Of a stretch of DNA of 64,000 nucleotides, positions 24,964-36,503 are shown one piece after another. Under the pieces are notes generated by a model. That model made no database searches. It was not told where the DNA came from and worked only from the letters and a program-made list of their open reading frames with translations. The position numbers and the translations under genes were made by a program. Origin of the DNA: Takakia lepidozioides (Eukaryota; Streptophyta; Takakiopsida; Takakiales; Takakiaceae); the NCBI GenBank assembly GCA_030704615.1, contig CM060733.1, positions 36,456,001 to 36,520,000 on the forward strand, in the 5' to 3' direction. The stretch's first letter is position 1; each line of letters opens with the position of its first letter.

Positions 24964-25079
24964 GTAAAATCCAACGACCATATTTGTGAAGAATTCGGCT
25001 TTGAATGGCAGGTATTGTGAAGAAAGAACCATTGGTCTTGCAAAATTTGTTTGATGTCTTTCATGTGAGGGTGAAACGA

Positions 25080-26739
25080 ACCCTTCCACTGCCAGCCCAA
25101 ACAGTGTGCGGCAACGCACACTGTTTGAGCTGAGCATTTCAACAATGTTTCTGGGTGCAAATTTGGACTTCAGGGCACCTGTGTGAGTGTGAAAAGAACC
25201 CTTCACTGCCAGCCCAACATTGTGCGGCAACGCACACTGTTTGAGCTGAGCATTTCATTTCAATGTTTATGGGTGCAAAATTTGGACTTCAGGGGCACCT
25301 TGTGAGGTGAAATGAACCCTTCACTGCCAGCTCAGACAGTGTGCGGCAACGCACACTGTTTGAGCTGGGCATTTCGGTGTTTCTGGGTGCAAAATTTGGT
25401 CTTTGCTGTCGTTATCTGAGGTTGAAATGAACCCTTCAAACCAGCTCAAACATCGTGCGGCAACGCACATGTTTGAGCAGACCTTTTCAATGTTTTAGGT
25501 TCCAAATTTGGTCTTGATGTCCTGTTATGTTAGTGTGAAATGACCCGTCACTGCCAGCTCAACAGTGTGCGGCAACGCACACTGTTTGAGCTGAGCATTT
25601 CAATGTTTCTGGGTGAAATATTTGGACTTCAGGGCACCTGTGTGATTGTGAAAAGAACCCTTCACTGCCAGCTCGACAGTGTGCGAACGCACACTGTTTG
25701 AGCTAGCATTTTCAATGTTTCTTCTGGGTGAAATATTTGGACTTCAGGGTCACCTGTGTGAGTGTGCAAAGAACCCTTCACTGCCAGCTCAGACAGTGTG
25801 CGGCAACGCACACTGTTGGAGCTGAGCATGTTCAATGTTTTTCTCGTCTGGTGAAATATTTGGACTTCAGGGGCACCTGTGTTGAAAGTGCAAAGAACCC
25901 TCACATCACTGCCAGCTCATACAGTTTGCGCGAAACGCACACTGTTTGAGCTGAGCATTTCAATGTTTCGGGATGCAAAAAGTGGACTCAGGGGCCCTGT
26001 GTGAGTGTGAATGAACCCTTCACTGCCACGTGAGCTCATACAGTGTGCGGCAACGCACACTTTTGAGCTGAGCATTTCATTGTTTTCTGGATGCAAAATT
26101 GGACTTCAGGGCACTGTGTGAGTGTGAAATGAACCCTTCACTGCAACCCAGCTCAGACATGTCGGCATAAACCCACGTTGGACTGATCCTTTCAATGTTT
26201 CTGGATGCAAAAATGGACTTCAGGGGCACCTGTGTGAGGGTAAATGAACCCTTCACTGCCACCTCAGCATGTGCGGCAACGCCACTGTTTGAGCTGAGCA
26301 TTTCATGTTTTCTGGATCAAAATGGACTTCAGGGGCAACCTGTGTGAGTGGTGAAAATAACCATTTTCACTGCAGCCCAGACAGGTGCGGCAACTCACAA
26401 CTGTTTCAGCTGAGCATTTCATGTTTCCTCTGGGTGGCAACTTTGGACTTCAGGTCACCCGTGTGAGGTGAAATGAACCCTTCACCTTGCCAGCTCAGAC
26501 AGTGTCGCAACGCACACTGTTGAGCTGAGCATTTCAATGTTTTCTGGGGGTGAAATCTTGGACTTCAGGGGCACCTGTGTGAGTGTGAAAAAAGAACCCT
26601 TCACTGCAGCCCAGACAGTGTGCGGCAACGCACACTGTTTTAGCTGAGCATTTCAATGTTTCTGGGTGAAATATTTGAACTTCATCTCAGGGGCACCTGT
26701 GTGGAGGTGAAATGAATCCCTTCACTCTGCCAGCTCAGA
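25080..26739. repeat. Hairpin tandem array in intron 1, copy 1
   Basis: Fourteen to fifteen units of about 115-120 bp. Each carries a hairpin with arms CAAACAGTGTGCG and CGCACACTGTTTG around a GCAA loop, followed by a spacer with CATTTCAATGTTTCTGGG and CTTCAGGGGCACCTGTG. Units vary by many one-base indels, more than in copy 2. That could mean decay or an unpolished assembly next to the gap. Confidence 0.88.
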
Positions 26740-27239
26740 NNNNNNNNNNNNNNNNNNNNNNNNNNNNNNNNNNNNNNNNNNNNNNNNNNNNNNNNNNNNN
26801 NNNNNNNNNNNNNNNNNNNNNNNNNNNNNNNNNNNNNNNNNNNNNNNNNNNNNNNNNNNNNNNNNNNNNNNNNNNNNNNNNNNNNNNNNNNNNNNNNNNN
26901 NNNNNNNNNNNNNNNNNNNNNNNNNNNNNNNNNNNNNNNNNNNNNNNNNNNNNNNNNNNNNNNNNNNNNNNNNNNNNNNNNNNNNNNNNNNNNNNNNNNN
27001 NNNNNNNNNNNNNNNNNNNNNNNNNNNNNNNNNNNNNNNNNNNNNNNNNNNNNNNNNNNNNNNNNNNNNNNNNNNNNNNNNNNNNNNNNNNNNNNNNNNN
27101 NNNNNNNNNNNNNNNNNNNNNNNNNNNNNNNNNNNNNNNNNNNNNNNNNNNNNNNNNNNNNNNNNNNNNNNNNNNNNNNNNNNNNNNNNNNNNNNNNNNN
27201 NNNNNNNNNNNNNNNNNNNNNNNNNNNNNNNNNNNNNNN
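26740..27239. other. Assembly gap of 500 N
   Basis: Exactly 500 undetermined bases, probably a fixed-size placeholder. Left of it is the copy 1 hairpin array; right of it is the interior of Fam1 copy C, starting within the sequence that corresponds to about 12920 of copy B. The two sides need not be adjacent in the genome. Confidence 0.99.
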
Positions 27240-27315
27240 TTGAGCGCAAGAGGCGGCGTCGTCTGAGTAACGGCGTCTCGACAGGACAGGCCATAAATGC
27301 TATAACTTGGAAACT

Positions 27316-30300
27316 ATGGAGGAACTAACAGACTATACCTCGCATATTCTTACCAGTGGCATAGACACCGAAACGACAGAGCAGAGCTTTTCTCTTGAGC
27401 AATGCTTGCAAGCCCCGCAGGCTTACAAGAGATTACCCATAGCTTTCTGCGGCAACCATACGTTTATGCTTTGTGCACTACAACAGGCATTCCTGCAGTT
27501 GTTACAGCCAAGCAGTTCTGTGAGTCTAGGATGAAGAGAGTGAGAGGAATGGAGGAAATCAAGGTGAAGAGCACCACAATTCTGCAGAAACAAACGATGG
27601 CTACCCCACAGGCGATAAATACTGAAGGAGCTGAGATTGGAAGGATTGCAAAGCATGGATTGGACACTACACCATAGACAGTACATGTTACAATTTTTGC
27701 AGAACTTTGAGCCAAAGACAGGAACACAACGGTGAAGGAGTTGAATTAATGATTACTCCCCTATACCTCCAGCAATTTGTTTCGATTGCCAGCAGGTCAT
27801 GTGTATGTGGAGGAACACAGGGAAAGACTGCAAATAGGGGATTTATTCCAAGAAGGGAGTTTCTTAAAACTCAGGGTTATGCTTGTACCAAAGCTGTGTA
27901 CCCAGGGTTAAAGACATAGGCCAAGTATTGAACGTTCTGATTGCCCTGAAACAGAACCAACAATATTTGAGCAGATCCTTCACAGAGGAAATCCTCAAAG
28001 GCTTGAAGGGACAAGAGGTACCATGGGCGGACATAATGTACAACGCACTGGTAGAGGAGATGAAAAGATTACAAGGTACTACCGCAAAATCTCCTATCAT
28101 AGTGTCTGGCCCAATCATTGCTCAAATAATCCTTGATTCTCGCATACTTAATGCACAAGAAAGGAAGGAAATGGGAGTGTTTGAGCCAGAAACAACTGCA
28201 ATGGAAGACCAAGGCTCTTCACACAGTGAGGGTGGACTAGCAGCACAACCCGAGACTAAGAGGCAGAGAAGGGGAAGACTGTAGTGGCAGATCCACTGGC
28301 TTCACGGATTCCGCATGATAATGTTTCCCAAGCTCATGACCAGGAAGGGGCACAGCAGCACAAAAGAATGTTATTACTGGAAGCAGGACCTTCAGAGAGG
28401 GAGGAAGAAGTTACTTCTGCATCACAACCAACACAGCCACTTGAACGACTTGTCACAAGGTCACAAGTTATCCATGCAGCTCAACCCGAAATAATTGATT
28501 TGGAAAGTGAAGGGATAGATATTCCAACTACAGAACAGATAGTGGCAGAAATAGAGAAAGGGGACCTTCTCTATGAATATTCTGGTCTGGTCAAGGAGAC
28601 AGAAATCCCAGAGGTGCAACAGTTGCCCAAGCGAAATACTGAGGTACATATAATGCACACACCTGTGTCGGAGGTACCACAGGCGGAAGGCCATGACACT
28701 GTAGCACCGGTCATAAATGAAGTAGTTCAGGAAGAAAATCCGGTGGGACAATGGTCTGAATGGTTAGTGAGACATCATACTGTTGAAGATCAGGAGGAAC
28801 AGCAGCAACCTCACCATGATGACCCTCAACAGGCAATGCTGATGAGTTCCATAGGCAGGACACTTAATTTGTTGGGGACTTATGTCAAAACCCATGTTCC
28901 AATTACCCAATTGACAGCCTTGAAAGAAGAACTCAGGAAGGAGTTTGAGGCTCGACTTGCCACTGAGTGTGCAAACAAGGTCGATGAAGAGGTCACTCTC
29001 AAGATGAAGCAGGACTTGGCCAATACAGAAATGGCTTTGCAATTGCCAAGCAACAATTGATTGAGGCAGGCCTCGCGCAAGACCAGTTGCACGAAGCACA
29101 TAAGCAACAACTATACCAAATGCAATCAGGTGCAGCATGAAAGCAAGTTGCAAGAACTGAATGCACTACATACGGAGTTGCAGACAGTGCATAACAGGAT
29201 GGCGATACAATGCGCTACATTTACAACTATGCTTGATCAATCAACAAAAGAAATAAACAGTCAAGCGGAAAAATGTACGAAGGCAGAAGAAGAGAATGTG
29301 GAGCACATGAAGCTCATTGTCGATATGAAGAATACAATCTGTCGCAATGAAGATACTTTCAAGCAATACAGGCAGATGGAAGCTGAGCAAGAGAAATACA
29401 TCGTGGAGTTGCAACAAACATCGTGGCCAATAGAAATGAAATCGCGGTCAGTAACAAGGCTTCGAAGGAAGCCAATAATCTACTTGCTGCCTATGCGCAA
29501 TTGGTTGAGCCACAGACGAAGCGCATGAAGGCTTTACAACAGCAGTTGGAATTGTATAAGCTAAGAGAAGAGCAAACTCTCAGGGGAACCATAGCAGCTT
29601 GGTGGATAACAGCCTTATGCAGGTCTGGTTAGCACAAGGGCCAGTAGAAGGAAAGCCCACGGAAGCTCACCCAAAGCGAGATGAATGAGCTTAGACTGCA
29701 GGTGCAGAACATTGCCACAACTACTATAGACAATGTCTATAGTAGGATAGCAGAGTTACAAGAGGATGTAGACGGACTCCAGACTCAAGTGGAAGACCTC
29801 ACTTCAAACATCGACCAAAGAGTCTATATCCCTCAGGAACAGCTAATGGCTTCTTATTTGCAAGCCAGAACTCTGGCTTTTCAGTCTTCATAGGAGGTGC
29901 AGGAGATGCCAATGGTACAGGAACCAGTACCACCACCACCACAACAGGTCAGTGTACCAGTAGCTGAACCTGTGGTTACTACAACCCACACCACAGCCAC
30001 CACAGCCGGAGGTATGGGGCAATGCAGCTTTTAACCCACCTAAAACTCCAGCTGCCAGGGAGTACAGTAGGGCTATGATTATGCCCTTCAACCAAATTCC
30101 CATCATGTTGGATTTGGCTTGGAAAGAATTTAGTCCTCCGCAGTCATTCGCACATTACTACCAAATCATGCGTATTTGGCTGCCAGTGGCAACCAGGACT
30201 AAAGTTCTTCCAAACAATCGACATATTGAAGATCATCACTTTGCACAATACTGGCACGAGGCAGGTACCATGTTGAGGGAATTGGTTGCTTTCCAGGTTG

Positions 30301-31077
30301 TACATGGACTCATTTATACCAAGACTAAGGAAATAGCAAGTATTGTCATGGGGTGCGGGCTATACTACGCTGCTTGTTTTCTGATACGTTACCACATTGA
30401 GCAACAAAAGATGCAAGCACGCTTTCAAAGTTACTCTAGTGGAGATCATTGGGTATTACCTTCGGTGCGCCACCTCATATGTACCTATATGACCCAAAAG
30501 TTATGATACAGAAGGATTCTCAAATTCGTTCATGGTTTCAAGCAGCCTGCAACAATTTGTCAACACAGAAATTTGGACTTGATGACATTTTCTATAAGGG
30601 ACATATCGCATGGAAATACTTGCACGCTGCACCAGTAATTGGTACCCCACTCATTTGGACAGACAAGGAGCTCAGTGTCTACACCAATTTTGCTGTTCAA
30701 CGGTTACACCAGGTCGTAAAATGCAAACTTCCAGACATGGTAGGACAGCATTGTATGCCCAGATGATTCCACAAAAAGTTCGAAAATTAAAACACCTGAG
30801 AGGCGATGAGGATTCTGATACAACTGTTTCTTCACAGAATTCTTTTGACATGGGAGAAGACTATGCAATTCAGATGGAAGAGAAGAAACAAAGGGGATCT
30901 CCTATGCCGGAAAGATTACCTCGATATCAGCCTCCAGAAGGCCTCACTTATCCAGGTAATGATCAACCATCTCCGTCAACCAGAGACAGACCTCGGGCTC
31001 GTACACACAGCCCGCCACGAAACTCTCAACGTCAACAAGGAGCTCACTCACAAAGGGTTGCTACTCGGAAACAGTAA
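27316..31077 (+). pseudogene. Fam1 downstream ORF (coiled-coil protein), copy C
   Basis: The start ATG at 27316 (MEELTDYT) matches copy B. Segments in order: N-terminal domain (LPIAFCGNHTFMLCALQ), ITPLYLQQFVSIASRS, the helical part to 28280, the acidic linker to 28800, coiled coil 28800-29880, Pro linker, C-terminal domain 30030-30780 and Arg/Ser/Pro tail ending at 31077. Frames change near 27530, 27690, 27900, 28284, 29050, 29130, 29430, 29640, 29892, 30470 and 30760, many by single-base indels. This high indel load, next to an assembly gap, may include sequencing error. Confidence 0.72.
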
Positions 31078-31116
31078 ACCGTGAGGACACGACTTTTTGA
31101 GGGAGGAAGGGGTAAA

Positions 31117-32131
31117 TGTTAGAGGACTGTAGGGGACTTAGACACTTATATGGGATCTGTAGGGTACCCTTAATTTTTGCACAGACTGAGACCAACAGGA
31201 GCCTTAGGGGTGACAGCAACGCACTGTAGAGGGGGGTTACACAGTCGTCACAGTCGACACAGCCGACACAGCCCGTCACAGTCGTCACAGCCGACACAGC
31301 CAACACAGCCCGTCACAGTCGTCACAGTCGACACAGCCGACAGCCACAGCCCACACAGCCAATCACAGCCCGACACAGCCGACACAGCCAAACATAGTCG
31401 ACACAGCCCACACAGCCCACACAGCCAATCACAGCCCGACACAGCCGACACAGCCAGTCACAGCCTGACACAGCCAAACACAGTCGACACAGCCCACACA
31501 GCTCACACAGCCAGTCACAGCTTGACACAGCGGTCACGATCATAGGGAACGGAGAGCAGGACAGGGAACGACTGTGGGGAACATGTTAGTTCACAAGCGA
31601 CGGTTAGTGAGGGAAACGGTTAGAACTACGGATAGGAAGATAAAGGGAAGAATGAGGAATGATGGGGGGATTATTATTCGGGGAAGGAGGATTTCGGAGT
31701 CATACGGGAGCGGAGGTCGGAGAGCACGAGAAAGGAGGATTAGTAGATGCTTGTTATATGCAAAGATGTAGTGATATTGTAGAGCAGATTAGAGACATAA
31801 TGGCTTCGGCCTGATACCTGATAAATCATAATCTGATACTTATACGATACAATCACACTGTGTAGAGAGATCTGAGTGAAGCTGTGGATTGAATGGATGA
31901 GTGAAGGAAACCGATAGATCGATGAAGCAAACTGATACTTAATTATCAATGGTAAGGTAGCTAAGATGAATGCGGAAAGGGAAACAAATAGGAAACACCC
32001 CCATGATACACTAGCTGTAGGTCATGACTGATTGTTCTGCGCGGGTTGAGTACTTAGAGATTTCCAACTCTTCTATCTTGGAGTTTCCGCCTCGGATAGC
32101 GAAGGGATGGGTGAGTAAAAGCCGCGCGACA
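31117..32131 (+). repeat. Fam1 3' LTR, copy C
   Basis: Begins TGTTAGAGGACTGTAGGGG and ends GCCGCGCGACA, with the minisatellite at about 31240-31530. Sequence changes abruptly at 32132 (GGGAGTTCAAGTGGG), marking the element edge. Confidence 0.88.
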
Positions 32132-32702
32132 GGGAGTTCAAGTGGGTGTAGGCGCCTTTCCTTAGGTCGATGATAGTGACGCTCTAGTGGCACCTTCAAT
32201 GTAAAAATGAACATGTCTGGCAATTTCATTAGTCCCAAACCCAACAGACTCTGCAGACAAACATATTCCCAGCAGCTACATGTATGGACATCAATCGCCG
32301 GAAACGACTTTCAATCATGCACATACAGTCAGACCCCACCAAGACATCACTCATTCCACAATGTCCAAAAACATCAGTCTACTGCACAGTCTTAGCAGAC
32401 CAATGAGGGAAACTGAATTACCAGAAAGTCCAGAAACCAAAGTCAAGGGAGACTCAGACCGACCAACAGACCGACAATCGGACAGGTGGACATTCGGACA
32501 TTCGGAAAATGGACTGCATTGTCACAGCAAACCGAACAACAGACCTGACAGTCGACAAACACAACTGTGGGGCACAGTCACAGCAGACCGAGTACAGGCC
32601 TTACAAGACTGCAGACAAGAAGCCAGTAGACTGCCAGAAAATACATACTTGCAAAGACAAATTTAAAAGAACACGACCGAGCAGCAGACACATACGACTT
32701 AC
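32132..32702. other. Non-coding stretch with CAGACCGACAG-rich tract
   Basis: No gene seen. The part from about 32380 to 32700 is rich in CAGACCGACAGACC-like words without a clean period. It lies directly downstream of the splice donor of the minus-strand exon at 32703-33240, so it may be intron of that gene. Confidence 0.5.
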
Positions 32703-33240
32703 TTCTTCGACGCCAGTAACTCTGCCACCTCCTTGTCCATGTCCAAACACAATCGGCGGTCCTTGTTCATAAACACATCTGATTTGTCTTTCCTGGCTGG
32801 TCTCTTTTGAGCACGACCCTCTCCAGTCTCCTTGACCGCCTCAATGACCGGACGTTTTTGGGCTTTTCTCTTTCTGCTCGGACGGAGGCACTCTCTACCG
32901 CAATGTCTGGGACGACTTGCCCAGACTGCCGCAATATTGCAGCTCTGCTGCGCGACAGAAGAGTGTTAGTCGGTTTGTTGACACTTGCCGGTCCAGTCCT
33001 CGCAGCCTCACGAATGGCATGCGTTGAACTAACACGAGAATCGGGTGGTGTGAGCAGATCGCCTGTCTTTGTTGTTGCCCCAACATTGGCAGGAGCAGGA
33101 GTAGATGGAGACGGCAAAGTCAAAGTCTGCTTGCGGACGTCCTTAACTGTCGTCTCATTGAAACTATCCTAGGCGGGCTTTATAGTAGTCTGCTGGACAT
33201 ACTTTGAAGAAGTCTCCTTAGAAAACTCAAGTGCAGTCAT
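32703..33240 (-). pseudogene. Degenerate first exon of an unknown gene
   Basis: On the minus strand an ATG at 33240 opens MTALEFSKETSSKYVQQTT, with one in-frame TAG shortly after. A Ser/Thr/Pro-rich region (TPPDSRVSSTHAIREAART) follows, then a frameshift near 32890 into a basic, bipartite-NLS-like stretch (RKRKAQKRPVIEAV; GRAQKRPARKDKSDVF) and KEVAELLASK. It stops at an exact GTAAGT donor (32702-32697). Low-complexity plus NLS plus donor suggests the N-terminal exon of a nuclear protein or transposase. I do not recognise the family, and no downstream exon is found before Fam1 copy C. Confidence 0.35.
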
Positions 33241-34239
33241 CTGTTCTGTCAAGTTATTTTACCACTAGTGTGAAACTAGCTAGGAAATAGCTAGCTTTTA
33301 CATATTGACATTTGGGATTGGCCCAAGTGTCAATCCAGGGGTCAAGGCAAATTTAGGCCCTGGAGTGGTTATCTTCACGGCAAGCGCGGGAGGCTCATCT
33401 TTCTCGAGTTGAGCCTCACCGCGCCTAGCTATGGCGCCGTAGTGTGGATTCCCCATGGCGTGGGGTGCACTTGGCTGACTTGTATTTGAGTGATGAGGTT
33501 ATATATGCATGAGTTTATGCTTCAAATTTGTGAGCTCGTGCTTGTATTCTTCATCTTTATCACTCAAGAAAGATCAGCTCGTATCTATGAGTGCCAGATA
33601 CGAGTTAGTTGTAGCACTTGTGGTTTTTGCTTGAGAATGAGAGAAACCAAGTTGTTATGCAAGGAGCACCGTGGAGCTCTTGGTTGTTAGAAGCGAAGGC
33701 GATGTGGGTTATGAGGTGGTAAACCTTGGCATTCGATCTTCAGCTTCAGAGATGAAAGCACCATACTGCAGGTAATGCCAGAGCACCTTGATGGTTTCAG
33801 ATTGTGTACATGCATGAGCAAGCACGATTAGGAAGAGGACCAGTCAAGAGCAGGTTATAGTGGCTTTGGTGGCAAAGCTGAGAACTGGACTTGGGAATGC
33901 GAGCTTTCAAGGATTGCAAGACCAAGCGAAAGGGCTGATTTGGCTTGGGGCAAATCAGTGCACTTTGTGGAGTATGTAAAGAGTGGGTTTCAATCTCGAG
34001 CTTCAGCATTGAGAGGGCTCTTGTCATGGCAAGAGCAGGGCTGGAACAGGAGCTAAGAGGTGCGGCAAGGCCATGGAATGTGTACCTAGGGTTTCAGAGC
34101 TTGGAAGAAAAGTTCTTGCACCACAAGAGGAGTGTCTTGTGGCTGGAAATGTAAGCCTTAGGGTTTCAGGAGTTTGGCAAGGGCTGTGGAGTCCTTAGTC
34201 TTGTCTTAGAGAGCATCAAGGAGCCAAGGAGCCAAGATA

Positions 34240-34660
34240 GGGGGCTGATATCTCTTGTGTGAAGAGGTTGCATGTGTGGAGCATGTATTCAGCTCATTGA
34301 AGCTTCCATCTTCAAGCTTGGAGGGCAAGCAAGGAAGAGGGAAGGGCTGACTTCCCTTATGTGAGGGCAATGCATGTGTGGAGCATGCTATCAGCCTGGT
34401 GAAGGCTTGCACTTTCAGGTGTGGGAGTGCAAGAAAGGAAGGAAGGGGCTGGTTTCTCTGTAGGGCATGTGGAGCATGCTTTCAGCTTGCTGAAGCTTGT
34501 ATTTTCAGGTTTGTGGGTGCAAGAAATGAAGCAAAGGAGCTGATTCTCTTATGGTGAGAGTGGGGCATGTGTGGAGCATGCCTTCAGCCCATTGAGGCTC
34601 TTGTTTTCAAGCTTTAGAGCGCTAGAACGGAAGGTCTAGGGCTGGTTGCCACTTGGAGTG
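34240..34660 (+). repeat. About 100-bp tandem repeats
   Basis: Four units share GGCTG...CTCTT at the front, GCATGTGTGGAGCATG in the middle and a TTCAGCTTGCTGAAGCTTG-like segment, then TTTTCAAGCTT and an A/G-rich end. Partial echoes lie upstream from about 33780. Confidence 0.7.
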
Positions 34661-35084
34661 AAAGAAAAGCACTTGTAGGGCCTATGTGAGTTGGGGTTTC
34701 AACTTCAAGCTTGAAGGGAGCGCAACTCTTGAAGCAGCAGGTGTAGGGGGCTGGAATAGGCTCTAAGACAGATGCTATGGCCAAGGAGAGTGCTTGAATG
34801 AGTGCTCACAAGGGTTGAGAACCAACAGGGCTTGGTTGTTTGCCATTGAGTTTAGTGGCGTGTTTGGGGAGGCTAAGTGAGAAAAAAGGCTTGGTTTGTG
34901 GCAACCACCTCATGGCTTAGGGCTACTATGGTGGTGTGTGGGAGCCGAAAGAGCAAGAATACCTTGCTGATTTCCTCACAGCCGCCATAGCTCGGTGGAA
35001 AGAAGCCTAGAGTCCAAGAGACGCAAATCCTAGCTTGGCGTGGCTAAACCCCTTGGAGAAATGGCTAAACTGCCAGAGCGGCCA

Positions 35085-35840
35085 TGGATGGGGCTGTGAC
35101 GGGCTGTCCCCCTGGCCTTTGGGGCTGTGAGGGGCTGTGATAGGCCGTGCCTGAGGCCTTTGGGGCTGTGACGGGCTGTGAGGGGTTGTGACAGGCCGTG
35201 CCTAAGGCCTTTGGGGCTGTGACGGGCTGTGAGAGGCTGTGTCAGGCCGTGCCTGAGGCCTTTGGGGCTGTGACGGGCTCTGTCGGGCTGCGCCGGTGGC
35301 CTTCGGGGCTGTTACGGGCTGTGAGGGCCTGTGACGGGCTGCGCCGGTGGCCTTGGGGGCTGTGATGGGTTGTGAGGGGCTGTGCCGGTGGCCTTTTGGG
35401 GTTGTGACAAGCTGTGCCCATGGCCTTTAGGGCTGTGATGGGTTGTGAGGGGCTGTGACAGGCCGTGCCTGAGGCCTTTGGGGCTGTGACGGGCTGTGAG
35501 GGGCTGTGTCAGGCCGTGCCTGAGGCCTTTGGGGCTGTGAGGGGTTGTGGCAAGCTGTGACGGGCTGTGAGGGGCTGTGACAGGCTGTGCCCAGTGGCCT
35601 GTGGGGTTGTGACGGGCTGTGCGGGGCTGTGACAGGCTGTGGCGGGCTGTGCCCTGTGGCCTGTGGGGCTGTGACGAACTGTGACAGGCTGTGGCAAGCT
35701 GTGACGGGCTATGAGGGGCTGTGACAGGCTGTGCCCAGTGGCCTGTGGGACTGTGACGGCTGTGACCAGTGAGCTGTGTGGGCCTGTGCTGGTCTGTGGT
35801 GGCCCGTGTTGACCTGTGGACGGCCTGTGCTGACTCGTGG
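35085..35840 (+). repeat. GGGCTGTGACGGGCTGTG minisatellite with 60-bp higher order
   Basis: Ten-base units GGGCTGTGAC/GGGCTGTGAG recur. They are organised in larger blocks closed by GGCCTTTGGGGCTGTG or GCCTGTGGGGCTGTG. The motif is very like that in Fam1 LTRs and in the Fam1 integrase tail, although the element is unrelated. Confidence 0.85.
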
Positions 35841-36503
35841 AGGCACTGGTGGACTGCCTAAGGACTGGCATGTGGTCTTGAAGGCCGAATTTTGAAGCTC
35901 GTGGAGGGCGGTTTGAGGAGTATCTTCATGATATTCCCATGGTCATGCAAGTGAGGGAAGAGAGGAGAGGAAGAGTATTGGGATGAGGGCATGTTGGGGT
36001 TAGGCATTGCTTTAGCTTCTCTTCCTTGTAGTTTCCACCCTCTCATTAGGCCAAGACCTTTCCGTAGGTGGAGGCAAGAGTCAGTCCGGGTTTGGGCTGG
36101 GGTGTCTTTGCAGGAGCAACACCGTGGAGTTGTTTTTGGTGTGGGGGAATTGTCGTTCTGATTTCTTGTGTTTGGATCCCCTCCATACCTGCATGCTTGA
36201 CTGTGCGCCATGCTAGTTTTGTGTGGGCGCTTGTTTTTATAGGTGATTGGTCCGGATTTGATCATCGGCCAGTCCTAGAGCATGCTGTCGATGGTGAGGC
36301 TGGGGTGATGACCAGCCAGACCATCATTGTTTCTCCTGTGGTGAGGTTGGAGGTGATGACCAGCCAACCATAGGAGTGCTTGAGGTGGATGCAGGTACAG
36401 GTGTAGGCTATGTTATGAACTTAGTATTCCAAACCATAAACCGCAACAGGTTCTCTACCCGGTTACCTTGTGGAGAGGGGGTTAGGGACATGTTCATGAC
36501 CGG

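Larger units (their letters stand above)
19742..26739. mobile_element. Composite MULE-like transposon, copy 1 (right part lost in gap)
   Basis: This segment matches 42735-47678 and then 53975-57060 of copy 2 in order: the same left end (TAGCTACGGCGTGAGC), the same minus-strand transposase, the same divergent intergenic region, the same plus-strand first exon, then a homologous hairpin array that runs into the 500-N gap. The rest of the plus-strand gene and the right end are not assembled. Beyond the gap the sequence is Fam1 copy C. Confidence 0.7.
27240..32131 (+). mobile_element. Fam1 Ty3/gypsy element, copy C (5' lost in gap)
   Basis: Begins in the sequence just 5' of the downstream ORF and runs through that ORF, the polypurine tract (31101-31116) and a full 3' LTR. 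It is the closest relative of copies A and B. Target duplication cannot be tested, because the 5' end is in the gap. Confidence 0.85.
33269..36480 (+). other. 5' LTR/leader region of the methyltransferase retroelement
   Basis: About 3.2 kb with no convincing gene. It begins TGTGAAACTAGCTAGG, a plausible LTR start, and holds two tandem-repeat tracts (34240-34660 and 35085-35840). With no second LTR, the LTR end and primer-binding site cannot be fixed. The gag start at 36504 closes it. Confidence 0.4.

Noticed and set aside
26712-27294. Long open frames across the gap
   Set aside because: They consist almost entirely of undetermined bases.
32807-33172. Plus-strand 121-codon frame
   Set aside because: Antisense to the minus-strand exon at 32703-33240, which has better coding features and a splice donor.
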